Below are positions 1 to 7,468 of a stretch of DNA of 34,234 nt, piece by piece (position 1 is the first letter of the stretch; each line of letters opens with the position of its first letter). The stretch spans positions 2,001 to 36,234 of the forward strand of contig DEBD01000046.1 of NCBI GenBank assembly GCA_002348385.1, read 5' to 3'. The translations under genes and the position numbers were made by a program. The notes under the pieces are model-generated. The model saw only the letters and a program-made list of their open reading frames with translations. It was not told where the DNA came from and did no database searches. Origin of the DNA: Gammaproteobacteria bacterium UBA2965 (GTDB lineage Bacteria; Pseudomonadota; Gammaproteobacteria; Pseudomonadales; Azotimanducaceae).

Positions 1-24
1 CCTGTTACCTGTTACCTGTTACCT
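1..24. repeat. 7-bp tandem repeat (CCTGTTA, about 3.4 copies)
   Basis: Three perfect copies of CCTGTTA plus CCT run from the first base, so the array may continue beyond the window. It lies downstream of the sigma-factor gene, where an anti-sigma gene (rseA/mucA) normally follows. On the minus strand each unit reads TAACAGG, which contains an AGG element. No start codon of a following gene is visible in bases 1-82. Confidence 0.8.
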
Positions 25-82
25 ATCTCTATACGTATCTGTGTAGTGTCTCTAGTCCAGAGCCAATTCAGCTTCCACGGTC

Positions 83-667
83 TCAATTCCGGCGCCTGAG
101 AAGCAACGGCTCAATGCGCTTGTCTATCGACTCCCTAGCCCGAAATATCCGCGATCGCACCGTTCCCACGGGGCAATCCATGATCTCGGCGATCTGCTCG
201 TAGCTTAGACCATCAAATTCTCGAAGCGTTACCGCGCTACGCAGATCATCTGGCAAGTCCGCAATCGCCCCATCGATCTCAGCAGAGAGCTGATCTCGAG
301 CCAGCACCGATTCCGGGCTTTCGGACTCTCTTAGAGCGTCGTTGCCATCAAAATGTTCCGCATCTTCCACGTCGACGTCCGTTCCCGGGGGTCTTCTGCC
401 CCTGGTCACCAGATGGTTTTTCGCCGTATTGATGGCGATGCGGTACAACCACGTATAAAAAGCGCTGTCCCCCCGAAACCTCGGCAACGCCCGAAACGCC
501 TTTATGAAGGCTTCCTGCGCGACGTCCTCCACGTCCTGTGGGTCACGCAAGTACCTGCTCACCAGGTTGAGGATTTTGTGTTGATAGCGGCTAAACAGCA
601 AATCGAACGCATCGCGATCCCCTTTTTTTACCCGGCGGACTAACTCCTTGTCGGTATCCTTGGCCAC
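83..667 (-). CDS. rpoE: RNA polymerase sigma-E factor (RpoE/AlgU)
   Basis: ECF sigma factor of 194 aa, the usual AlgU/RpoE length. Region 2 (about residues 10-80) carries the conserved stretches KYQHKI-like 'RYQHKILNLVSRYL', 'DVAQEAFIKAFRALPRF' and 'DSAFYTWLYRIAINTAKN'. Region 4 (about 130-185) has 'LREFDGLSYEQIAEIMDCP' followed by VGTVRSRIFRARE. In the family it directs RNA polymerase to envelope-stress promoters and is held at the membrane by an RseA/MucA anti-sigma factor, whose gene should lie just left of the window. The start is GTG: the nearby upstream ATG (675) meets an in-frame stop almost at once. I see no typical sigma-E promoter (GGAACTT...TCTGA) in the 88 bp shared with nadB, so autoregulation is not evident here. 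Confidence 0.96.
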   Translation of the reverse strand: MAKDTDKELVRRVKKGDRDAFDLLFSRYQHKILNLVSRYLRDPQDVEDVAQEAFIKAFRALPRFRGDSAFYTWLYRIAINTAKNHLVTRGRRPPGTDVDVEDAEHFDGNDALRESESPESVLARDQLSAEIDGAIADLPDDLRSAVTLREFDGLSYEQIAEIMDCPVGTVRSRIFRARESIDKRIEPLLLRRRN

Positions 668-755
668 GGCGCCTATTATTCGGCCATCACGAGGGCGATT
701 ATTCTGCCGGTATGCGGCGGTTTATACTAGCTGACCACCTCCTGCATGAGCGGTC

Positions 756-2375
756 ATGAGCCAACGTTTCTCAACAGACATTCTGGTAATCGGTGGCGGC
801 GCGGCGGGGCTCTCCGCCGCACTGCATCTGGCCGAGCACGCGCGTGTCACCGTGCTTTCTAAGGGCGGCATGGAAAGCAGTTCTAGCCACTGGGCCCAAG
901 GCGGCGTGGCAGCGGTGACCGACCCGGAAGATAGCCTGCAATCCCATGTAGAGGACACGCTCACAGCGGGCGCCGGCTTGTGCGACAGAGACGTGGTGGA
1001 GTTCACGGTGGCCCAGGCACCAGGCGCCATCGCGCAGCTCACTCAATGGGGCGTGGCCTTCGACCAGGACCACAACGAGTATCACCTCACCCGAGAAGGT
1101 GGTCATTCGTACCGCCGCATCCTGCACGTGGCGGACGCCACCGGGCGCGCCATCAACGATCGTCTGACCGAACAGGTATTGGACCATCCCAATATCGAGC
1201 TGTTCGATGATCGGGTAGCGATCGACCTCATCAACCTTAGCAAGCTCGGGCGCTACCCCAATCGATGTGCCGGCGCCTATGTACTCAACCGAAGTACCGG
1301 ACACGTCGAAGTGTTTCAGGCACGCTTCGTGGTGCTGGCCACGGGGGGTGCCAGTAAGGTCTACCTGTACACCACCAATCCCGACAGCTCCACCGGGGAT
1401 GGAATCGCCATGGCCTGGCGCGCCGGATGCCGCGTGGCCAACATGGAATTCAACCAGTTCCATCCCACCTGCCTGTTTCACCCCCACGCCAAATCGTTTC
1501 TCATCAGCGAGGCCGTGCGCGGAGAAGGCGGTGTGCTGTGCCTACCGTCGGGCGAGCGTTTCATGGACCGATTCGACTCCCGGCTGGAACTCGCACCGCG
1601 CGACATCGTGGCGCGCGCCATCGACCACGAGATCAAGCGGCTGGGCATCGATTGCGTGTATCTGGACATCACGCACCGCCCACGCAGCTTCATCGAATCG
1701 CACTTCCCAACCATCGCCAGTCGCTGCGGCGACCTGGGCATAGACATCGCCTCAGAACCCATTCCGGTGGTGCCCGCCGCACACTACACCTGCGGTGGCG
1801 TTCTGGTGGATGCCAACGGCGCCAGCGACGTTCCCGGCCTGTATGCCATCGGAGAAGTCAGCTGCACCGGGCTGCACGGAGCGAATCGTCTGGCGAGCAA
1901 CTCCCTGCTGGAGTGTCTGGTGTTCGGCAAGGCGACTGCCGCCCACATTTACGCGCGGCTGGGGGAGTCGATGCCGCCCGCGAGCATTCCTCAGTGGGAC
2001 GAAACTCAGGTCACCGATTCGGACGAGGAAGTCATCATCGCTCACAACTGGGAGGAGCTGCGGCGCTTCATGTGGGACTACGTGGGTATCGTGCGCACCG
2101 ACAAGCGGCTACAGAGAGCGCAGCGGCGCATCGATCTGCTCAAGCAGGAGACCCACGAGTATTACAGCCACTACCGCGTCAGCAACGATCTCATCGAGCT
2201 GCGAAACCTGATTCACGTGGCCGAACTCATCGTGCGGTCGGCACTGGCCCGGCAGGAGAGCCGCGGCCTGCACTACAACCTGGACCACCCGGCACGGTCC
2301 ACTCGCCACGAAGACACCATCCTGTTCCCGGGCTCCGTGGACCGCCTCGACGTGCTGCAGCCGGCCATCAGCTGA
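756..2375 (+). CDS. nadB: L-aspartate oxidase
   Basis: FAD-dependent oxidase of 539 aa (family about 540) that converts L-aspartate to iminoaspartate, the first step of de novo NAD synthesis, in the cytoplasm; NadA uses the product. The N-terminal dinucleotide-binding motif GGGAAGLSAALHLAEHA is at about residues 13-29. The succinate dehydrogenase/fumarate reductase-type core includes 'SSSHWAQGGVAAV', 'NQFHPTCLFHP' and 'GEVSCTGLHGANRLASNSLL'. A C-terminal helical domain ends the protein. It diverges from rpoE. A -10-like TATACT (723-728) precedes it with only a poor -35. Its 3' end overlaps the convergent ygfX stop by 8 bp. nadA and nadC are not in the window. Confidence 0.98.
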   Translation: MSQRFSTDILVIGGGAAGLSAALHLAEHARVTVLSKGGMESSSSHWAQGGVAAVTDPEDSLQSHVEDTLTAGAGLCDRDVVEFTVAQAPGAIAQLTQWGVAFDQDHNEYHLTREGGHSYRRILHVADATGRAINDRLTEQVLDHPNIELFDDRVAIDLINLSKLGRYPNRCAGAYVLNRSTGHVEVFQARFVVLATGGASKVYLYTTNPDSSTGDGIAMAWRAGCRVANMEFNQFHPTCLFHPHAKSFLISEAVRGEGGVLCLPSGERFMDRFDSRLELAPRDIVARAIDHEIKRLGIDCVYLDITHRPRSFIESHFPTIASRCGDLGIDIASEPIPVVPAAHYTCGGVLVDANGASDVPGLYAIGEVSCTGLHGANRLASNSLLECLVFGKATAAHIYARLGESMPPASIPQWDETQVTDSDEEVIIAHNWEELRRFMWDYVGIVRTDKRLQRAQRRIDLLKQETHEYYSHYRVSNDLIELRNLIHVAELIVRSALARQESRGLHYNLDHPARSTRHEDTILFPGSVDRLDVLQPAIS

Positions 2376-2682
2376 TCGATCTGCCCGATGACCCCGCCGC
2401 GGCGCGCTTGAGTTCGCGCCGCACGCGCGCGTACTCGTCGGCACGCAACTCGTCAGAAAATATCTCGACCCTCTGCCATCGCCCAAGGCGGCATTGCACC
2501 CTGTGCTCACTGAACCGAACGCCACGCAAGGCCTCCACCGCAATGACCACCAGGCGCTTGCCGCCGCGCCATGCCCACCGGTTGGAATGGTAGGCCCACA
2601 AACCCAGCAGTGCTGCACCCGCATTGCCCAGCCACATCCAGCCCGCAGCCAACCCAACGCACACGGCAACGCACGCATGCAA
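2368..2682 (-). CDS. ygfX: YgfX-family membrane protein (CptA-like)
   Basis: Small membrane protein encoded downstream of sdhE, the classic ygfX position. From the first canonical start (TTG at 2682) it is 104 aa, with a hydrophobic hairpin 'HACVAVCVGLAAGWMWLGNA'...'GAALLGLWAY' and a basic, Trp-containing C-terminal half. E. coli YgfX/CptA (about 135 aa) has been linked to cytoskeletal inhibition as a toxin partner of SdhE/CptB, though that role is debated. The frame stays open upstream to 2763 and encodes FELCHGRRRR just before the TTG. This resembles the conserved N-terminus of homologues, so the true protein probably begins near 2718 at a non-ATG codon, overlapping the sdhE stop. See the separate finding. 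The family is assigned from context plus hydropathy. Confidence 0.72.
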   Translation of the reverse strand: MHACVAVCVGLAAGWMWLGNAGAALLGLWAYHSNRWAWRGGKRLVVIAVEALRGVRFSEHRVQCRLGRWQRVEIFSDELRADEYARVRRELKRAAAGSSGRSIS

Positions 2683-2707
2683 CCTGCGCCGGCGGCCGTG
2701 GCAAAGT

Positions 2708-2959
2708 TCAAACGCGATGACTGAGCTTGATGCGCTCGACGATGGATTCGAGGCTGGGATCCGCTACCGCCTCGTGACCGCGCAGCCAGTCGTAAAGGTC
2801 GAGGTCGTCACATTCCAGCAAGCGCGCGTAGGATTCCAGCTGTTCTGGAGACAACGTGCCCAGATCGGATTCGACGAAGGGGGCGAGCATGAGCTCCAAC
2901 TCTAATAGACCCCGCTTGCTGCGCCAGCGCAACTGACGTATGCGGGTTTGGGTATCCAT
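2708..2959 (-). CDS. sdhE: FAD assembly factor SdhE (YgfY/CptB)
   Basis: Short all-helical protein of 83 aa, typical for the family. It helps attach FAD covalently to the flavoprotein subunit of succinate dehydrogenase (and fumarate reductase). The diagnostic RGxxELD motif appears as RGLLELELML at about residues 16-25, preceded by RLRW-like 'RQLRWRSK' and followed by an acidic 'LLECDDLDLYDWLRG' segment. The start is ATG at 2959. It is divergent from ygfZ with 60 bp between start codons and is followed by ygfX. No obvious frameshift or missing residues. Confidence 0.95.
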   Translation of the reverse strand: MDTQTRIRQLRWRSKRGLLELELMLAPFVESDLGTLSPEQLESYARLLECDDLDLYDWLRGHEAVADPSLESIVERIKLSHRV

Positions 2960-3019
2960 ACTTCGACCCTATCCGTTTTGACGGTAACATGCAGCCTTCA
3001 TGCAGAACGATTCACTCAT

Positions 3020-3886
3020 ATGACCACGCTGCACCAACAATGGCTTGCCGATTCCGGCGCCGATGCCGGGCAGTCCTCACCCAGCCAGCCCGCCGGCTAT
3101 TGGCTGGCGGACTTGTGCGCGATGTCGTTCACCGGTCCCGACGTGGTGAATTTTCTGCAGGGGTATCTTACGTGCGACACCACCCAGCTCGATGCCGAGC
3201 GCCCGTCGCCTTGGGCATTGTGCAACCTGAAAGGACGCGTAGTGGCCAACGGCTGGTGTCTATTGACGGCCACGGACTGCATCAAGGTGGTCATGCATCG
3301 AAGTCTTGCCGATGAGGTGGCAACGTTCTTCAAACCCTACCTCCTATTTGCCAAGAGTGAGCTGCACTCCCACGCGGAGGACACACTGGTGTTCGGCACG
3401 GTAGGCGCCGCGCTGCCAGGCGCGCTGCAGATCGCCGAAGACCAGCACATTTATCTCGTGGACGACCTGGCCAGCGCACAAGCGCTCAGCGACCCCGCAC
3501 TCACCAGCGATGCCTGGTACCTGGAGCTATTACGCGGCGGCATGTGCCTGGTGGAAGCAGCCACCTCGGGCCAGTTCCTGCCGCAGATGCTGGGCCTGGA
3601 ACGCGTGGGCGCGGTGAGCTTCGACAAGGGCTGCTATCTCGGCCAGGAAGTGGTGGCCCGCGCGCAGCACCGGGGGGCGGTAAAGCGCTTGCCCCAGTTG
3701 CTTAGCTGGCAGGGCGGAGATCCCAACGCAGGCGACCCCTTAAACGCGCCTTCGGGACGCAGCTGTGGCACGCTCGTCAACGTGGTCGCAACATCCAGCG
3801 CGTCAGGTTTAGCCCTGGCCGTTGTGGCGACGGACGCCGACTTTCCCCTTGAGCACGGAGCAACTCAACTCAACCCGGCGGCGTAA
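3020..3886 (+). CDS. ygfZ: Folate-binding protein YgfZ (Fe-S cluster/tRNA modification factor)
   Basis: 288 aa from the ATG at 3020. An upstream in-frame ATG at 2948 would overlap the sdhE 5' end and add 24 residues unlike the family, so I prefer 3020. The GcvT-like family signature KGCYLGQEVVARAQHRG sits near residue 202, and the N-terminal 'VVNFLQGYLTCDT' element is also typical. YgfZ binds tetrahydrofolate and supports assembly or repair of some Fe-S enzymes, including the tRNA methylthiotransferase MiaB. The stop codon lies in the loop of a 7-bp GC hairpin (3876-3893). Confidence 0.95.
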   Translation: MTTLHQQWLADSGADAGQSSPSQPAGYWLADLCAMSFTGPDVVNFLQGYLTCDTTQLDAERPSPWALCNLKGRVVANGWCLLTATDCIKVVMHRSLADEVATFFKPYLLFAKSELHSHAEDTLVFGTVGAALPGALQIAEDQHIYLVDDLASAQALSDPALTSDAWYLELLRGGMCLVEAATSGQFLPQMLGLERVGAVSFDKGCYLGQEVVARAQHRGAVKRLPQLLSWQGGDPNAGDPLNAPSGRSCGTLVNVVATSSASGLALAVVATDADFPLEHGATQLNPAA

Positions 3887-3893
3887 GCCGCCG
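3876..3893. terminator. GC-rich hairpin between convergent ygfZ and mmsB
   Basis: Perfect inverted repeat CGGCGGC-GTAA-GCCGCCG. The GTAA loop contains the ygfZ stop codon (TAA, 3884-3886). No T-run follows on either strand, so it is not a canonical intrinsic terminator. Its position between two convergent genes suggests a bidirectional transcript-end structure. Confidence 0.45.
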
Positions 3894-3908
3894 CGTCGCT
3901 AGCCTTCC

Positions 3909-4796
3909 TTAACCTTCGTTGAGATCCGGCTTGTAGAGCAACTGGATGCTGGAGAAGTCCAGTCCGCCGCTGTCGTGGTTCTGCTGGTGCACGCGATAGA
4001 GATTTTTCGCGAGCGAGCCCATGGGTACGGAGCTGCGCGATTGCGCGGCGGTGTCCATGGCCAGATCCAGGTCTTTGGTCATCAGGTCGACAAGAAATCC
4101 CCCCGCATAGCCGCGCGAAGCGGGCACGCCCTCCATCACACCGGGATAGGGGTTGTAGACGTTGAGCGACCAGTTGCCCCCCGAGGACTGCTTCATGATT
4201 TCGGAGAGTACCGCAGGATCCAACCCGTTGTTGACGCCCAGGGCCAGTGCTTCCGCGGTACCCGCCATGTGAATGGCCAGCAACATGTTGTTGCACACCT
4301 TGGCGATCTGTCCAGCGCCGCTGGGGCCGGCGTGAAAGATGTTGGCGCCCATCACGTCGAGCAACTCGTTGGCCCTGGCCAGCGCCGCATCCGATCCACC
4401 CACCATAAAGGAGAGCGTCCCGGCCTCGGCGCCCGCAGTCCCTCCGGAAACCGGCGCATCCAACATATCCAGGCCATGCTGCTCGGCCTGCTGCGCCACC
4501 GAGCGCGCCGTTTCGGGATCGATGGTACTGCAGTCAATCAGCAGCGTATTGGGGGCAAACGCATCGAATACGTCGTTGTAGAGCCCGGCAACATGCCTGC
4601 CTGCGGGCAGCATGCTGATGAATACGTCCACGGAAGCTGCAGTGTCCGCGGCTGACGCCTGACCCGCCGCGCCGGTTACGCTCTCCATCAGCTCGGGCAC
4701 CAGGTCGAAAACCTTCAGCTCGTGCCCCGCTCCCACCAGGTTGCGTGCCATGTGGCCGCCCATGTTGCCCAGCCCAACAAAACCTATCGTAGCCAT
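3909..4796 (-). CDS. mmsB: 3-hydroxyisobutyrate dehydrogenase
   Basis: NAD(P)-dependent beta-hydroxyacid dehydrogenase of 295 aa that oxidises 3-hydroxyisobutyrate to methylmalonate semialdehyde in valine catabolism. The N-terminal Rossmann motif GFVGLGNMGGHMARNL begins at residue 5. Substrate-binding 'DAPVSGGTAGAEAGTLSFMV' is central, and the catalytic-lysine region 'GAGQIAKVCNNMLLA' follows. The ATG at 4796 is chosen because the motif starts right after it and GGGGAG lies upstream; the 44 extra codons to 4928 are unlike the family and would overlap the upstream gene. It is last in a three-gene run, 4 bp after the hydrolase stop. Related tartronate semialdehyde reductases share this fold, but the neighbours favour valine breakdown. 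Confidence 0.93.
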   Translation of the reverse strand: MATIGFVGLGNMGGHMARNLVGAGHELKVFDLVPELMESVTGAAGQASAADTAASVDVFISMLPAGRHVAGLYNDVFDAFAPNTLLIDCSTIDPETARSVAQQAEQHGLDMLDAPVSGGTAGAEAGTLSFMVGGSDAALARANELLDVMGANIFHAGPSGAGQIAKVCNNMLLAIHMAGTAEALALGVNNGLDPAVLSEIMKQSSGGNWSLNVYNPYPGVMEGVPASRGYAGGFLVDLMTKDLDLAMDTAAQSRSSVPMGSLAKNLYRVHQQNHDSGGLDFSSIQLLYKPDLNEG

Positions 4797-4800
4797 GTTC

Positions 4801-5925
4801 CTACTCCCCCAAATCCGCGAGCGGGTTGCCCGCGCCGTTCCATGGATCGGCGAAATGCGCCGAAACGTATGCCGCCGGCAGCGATTCCAGATCCTGGAAC
4901 TGCCACTGTGGCGCGTTGTCTTTTTCAATCAAGAGCGCTCGCACGCCTTCTGCGAAGTCCTGGTTTTCGGCACAGTGCGTGCCGATGACCATTTCCATCT
5001 GAAAGGTCTCCGCCAGGGTCATACCCTTGGCTCGATTCAACTGCTCAACCACGATCCCCACGGTAGTGGGGCAGCCGCTGTCCATGGCTGCAATTCCGCG
5101 GTCGACCCACTCGCTGGCTCCGCTCATCCCTCTGATGGTGGTCACCACCGTCTCCAGACCGCTTTGCGGATTCAGTTCGTCCGAAATGGCAGTGACCTGG
5201 GCGTCCGGAAGATTCGCTTCGGGCAGGTCTGAAAGCGCGCCGGCAACCGCGGCCTCCGCCCCGGCCGAATAATCTGCCGCGCACAGGCGCTCCAGGACCA
5301 CGGCGCGAGACTGGCCGTCGACCTGATGGGTACCCAGTCCCACTTCCAGCGCGTCCGCGCCATTCATGTGGCTTCCGGTTACTCCCAGGAAGGTGGCGTA
5401 GTGCGCCGGCATGTTGCGCAACAGCCATGTTTGACCGGCGTCCGGGAACAACCCGATGGTCACTTCAGGCATGGCGATGCGGGACCGTTCGCTAACGATA
5501 CGGAAGTCGGACCCGGAAAATATGCCCAGACCCCCGCCCATCACCACACCGTGGCCCATGGCCACAGTCGGCTTTGGAAAGGTGTGGATCTGGTAATCCA
5601 GCCGATACTCCCGCTCGAAGAACTGAAACGCGTAGTCATCCACCAGCTCGCCCTGCTCATGGTTCTTTACCATGGCATGGTAGAGCGCCTGAATATCGCC
5701 TCCCGCGCAGAAAGCACGGTCGCCTGCACCCGTGAACAACACCGCGACCACGTCGTCGCGCATCGCCCAGCCTCTCAGAGCATCCGCGAGCAGGTCGATC
5801 ATGTCGAGGCTGAGCGAATTGAGCGTAGCTTCCACACTCAACTCTGCGTGCGCCAGGACCTCGCCCGACGCGGTAGCGTGCTCGTAGAACAATACCGGCG
5901 CTGCCGGGTCGTTTAGCGGTTCCAT
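4801..5925 (-). CDS. 3-hydroxyisobutyryl-CoA hydrolase (crotonase family)
   Basis: 374 aa from the ATG at 5925, longer than plain enoyl-CoA hydratases and typical of the HIBYL-CoA hydrolase subgroup. It would release 3-hydroxyisobutyrate and CoA, feeding the dehydrogenase encoded just downstream. The crotonase oxyanion-hole elements are visible as 'DRAFCAGGDIQALYH' and 'GVVMGGGLGIFSGSDFRI'. The active-site-type 'MPEVTIGLFPDAGQTWLL' and C-terminal 'EGVRALLIEKDNAPQW' are characteristic. A GTG two codons upstream (5931) is possible, but GAGGGG lies 9 nt before the ATG and only 3 nt before the GTG. It starts 13 bp after the enoyl-CoA hydratase stop. Confidence 0.93.
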   Translation of the reverse strand: MEPLNDPAAPVLFYEHATASGEVLAHAELSVEATLNSLSLDMIDLLADALRGWAMRDDVVAVLFTGAGDRAFCAGGDIQALYHAMVKNHEQGELVDDYAFQFFEREYRLDYQIHTFPKPTVAMGHGVVMGGGLGIFSGSDFRIVSERSRIAMPEVTIGLFPDAGQTWLLRNMPAHYATFLGVTGSHMNGADALEVGLGTHQVDGQSRAVVLERLCAADYSAGAEAAVAGALSDLPEANLPDAQVTAISDELNPQSGLETVVTTIRGMSGASEWVDRGIAAMDSGCPTTVGIVVEQLNRAKGMTLAETFQMEMVIGTHCAENQDFAEGVRALLIEKDNAPQWQFQDLESLPAAYVSAHFADPWNGAGNPLADLGE

Positions 5926-5938
5926 CGTCACGCGCCCC

Positions 5939-6727
5939 TCAGCCGTTGATCCACTCGGGGGAACGCTTCTCGAGAAAAGCCTGTACGCCTTCCTTTTGAT
6001 CCTGGGTGTCGAACAGATCTACGAACGCCCCTCGCTCCACCTCGTACGCGGCGTTGATGTTGCCACCCCGCGCTTTCTGAATGAGGCCCTTGCAGGCGGC
6101 CACAGCGGGCGGGCTCTGCTTACCCACCAGCTCGGCAAGTTCCAGGCCGCGGCCAAGGGCCTGACCAGCGTCCACCACCTCTTCCACCAGGCCAATACGC
6201 AGCGCGGTCTCTGCATTGACCCGCTCCCCACACAAGATCATGCGCTTAGCCCAGCCTTCGCCCACCAGCCACGCCAGGTTCTGGGTGCCACCACCGCAGG
6301 GCAACAGGCCAACGGTAGCTTCCGGCAGCGCCATCTGCGCCTGCGCTTCGGCAATCCGAATGTCGCAGGCCAGCGCACACTCCAGCCCGCCGCCCATGGC
6401 GAAACCGTTGACGGCCGCTATGCTCACGCCTCTAAAATCCGCAAGTGCTTCGAAGGCGGACCCGAAGTTGCCGGCCATGCCAGCGGCAACCCCTTTGTCG
6501 CCGTCCGCGAACAACTTGAGGTCCGCGCCCGCGGAAAAGAACTTCTCACCCTGCCCGGTGATCACGATGGCATACACGCTCGACTCGTCATTGCACTGGC
6601 GAACGATGTCTACCAATCCGCTCAGATTCTCCTCGTCCCAGGTGTTGGCAGGAGGGCTGTTGATGGTGATCAGCAATGTGTGCCCGCGCTGCTCTACGAG
6701 CAGCTTCTCGGTTAGAGATTCGATCAT
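5939..6727 (-). CDS. Enoyl-CoA hydratase/isomerase family protein
   Basis: Crotonase of 262 aa, the standard length for a single-domain enoyl-CoA hydratase. The oxyanion-hole segments are 'EKFFSAGADLKLFADGD' and 'AVNGFAMGGGLECALACDIR', followed by the catalytic-Glu region 'ALPEATVGLLPCGGGTQNL'. With the hydrolase and dehydrogenase behind it, hydration of methacrylyl-CoA in valine breakdown is the likely role; a general short-chain enoyl-CoA hydratase cannot be excluded. GGAG seven nt before the ATG supports the start. Only three genes of the valine pathway are here: no acyl-CoA dehydrogenase, mmsA or branched-chain ketoacid dehydrogenase gene is adjacent. Confidence 0.92.
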   Translation of the reverse strand: MIESLTEKLLVEQRGHTLLITINSPPANTWDEENLSGLVDIVRQCNDESSVYAIVITGQGEKFFSAGADLKLFADGDKGVAAGMAGNFGSAFEALADFRGVSIAAVNGFAMGGGLECALACDIRIAEAQAQMALPEATVGLLPCGGGTQNLAWLVGEGWAKRMILCGERVNAETALRIGLVEEVVDAGQALGRGLELAELVGKQSPPAVAACKGLIQKARGGNINAAYEVERGAFVDLFDTQDQKEGVQAFLEKRSPEWING

Positions 6728-6775
6728 GGGTGAGCTCCTATTTCTCGTTTGACGTTCGCCCGCCGCCGAATGCTA

Positions 6776-7468
6776 TCAAGCCAAGGCGAACCAATCGATG
6801 GGATCAGCGCCCTGTTCGGTCAGGTAGGCGTTGGTCCGGGCGAAATGACCACAGCCAAAGAAGCCTCGATGCGCCGACAGTGGCGACGGATGGGGGGCCG
6901 ACAGCACGCAGTGCCGGCTGCGATCCACCATGGCCCCCTTCTTCTGCGCATAGCTGCCCCACAGCAGGAACACCAATCCGGAACGCTGCGCGTTGAGGAT
7001 CTCCACCACGCGATCGGTGAATTGCTCCCAACCCTTACCCTGGTGGGACGCGGCCCGGCCCGCCTCCACCGTCAGCACCGCATTGAGCAGCAGCACGCCT
7101 TGGGCCGCCCAGGATTCCAGGCACGCACCCTGGAAGCCACGGCGCTCCTCAGCGAACTCCTCGCCGAGTTCCTGAAATATGTTGATCAGCGAAGGTGGGG
7201 CTGCCACACCAGGAGGAACACTGAAGCACAAACCATGAGCCTGACCGGTACCGTGGTATGGGTCCTGTCCGATGATCACGACCTTTACATCGGGCAACGG
7301 GGTCGCGTCCAGCGCGGCAAATATTCGCGAACCCGGCGGATAGATGCGCTTGCCCGCTTGCTTTTCACGCTGCAGAAACTCGCGCAGCTGCTTCATGTAG
7401 GGCTTGCCGAACTCCTCCCCCAGGGCTTCCTTCCAGCTGGCTTCCAGCTTTACGCGATCGTCAGCCAT
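6776..7468 (-). CDS. ung: Uracil-DNA glycosylase
   Basis: Family 1 UDG of 230 aa that excises uracil from DNA and starts base-excision repair. The catalytic water-activating motif GQDPYHG is at residues 67-73 (Asp69). The minor-groove loop 'HPSPLSAHRGFFGCGHF' with its conserved His is near residue 193, and the uracil-binding 'LLLNAVLTVEAG' lies between. The start overlaps the end of lysS by 8 nt, suggesting co-transcription and translational coupling. This pairing is not a known functional one. Confidence 0.97.
   Translation of the reverse strand: MADDRVKLEASWKEALGEEFGKPYMKQLREFLQREKQAGKRIYPPGSRIFAALDATPLPDVKVVIIGQDPYHGTGQAHGLCFSVPPGVAAPPSLINIFQELGEEFAEERRGFQGACLESWAAQGVLLLNAVLTVEAGRAASHQGKGWEQFTDRVVEILNAQRSGLVFLLWGSYAQKKGAMVDRSRHCVLSAPHPSPLSAHRGFFGCGHFARTNAYLTEQGADPIDWFALA

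Noticed and set aside
668..755. Sigma-E autoregulatory promoter for rpoE
   Set aside because: No GGAACTT-like -35 with TCTGA-like -10 could be found on the minus strand.
1427..2593. 388-codon plus-strand frame overlapping nadB
   Set aside because: Arg/Ser/His-rich shadow of nadB in another frame; no recognisable motif.
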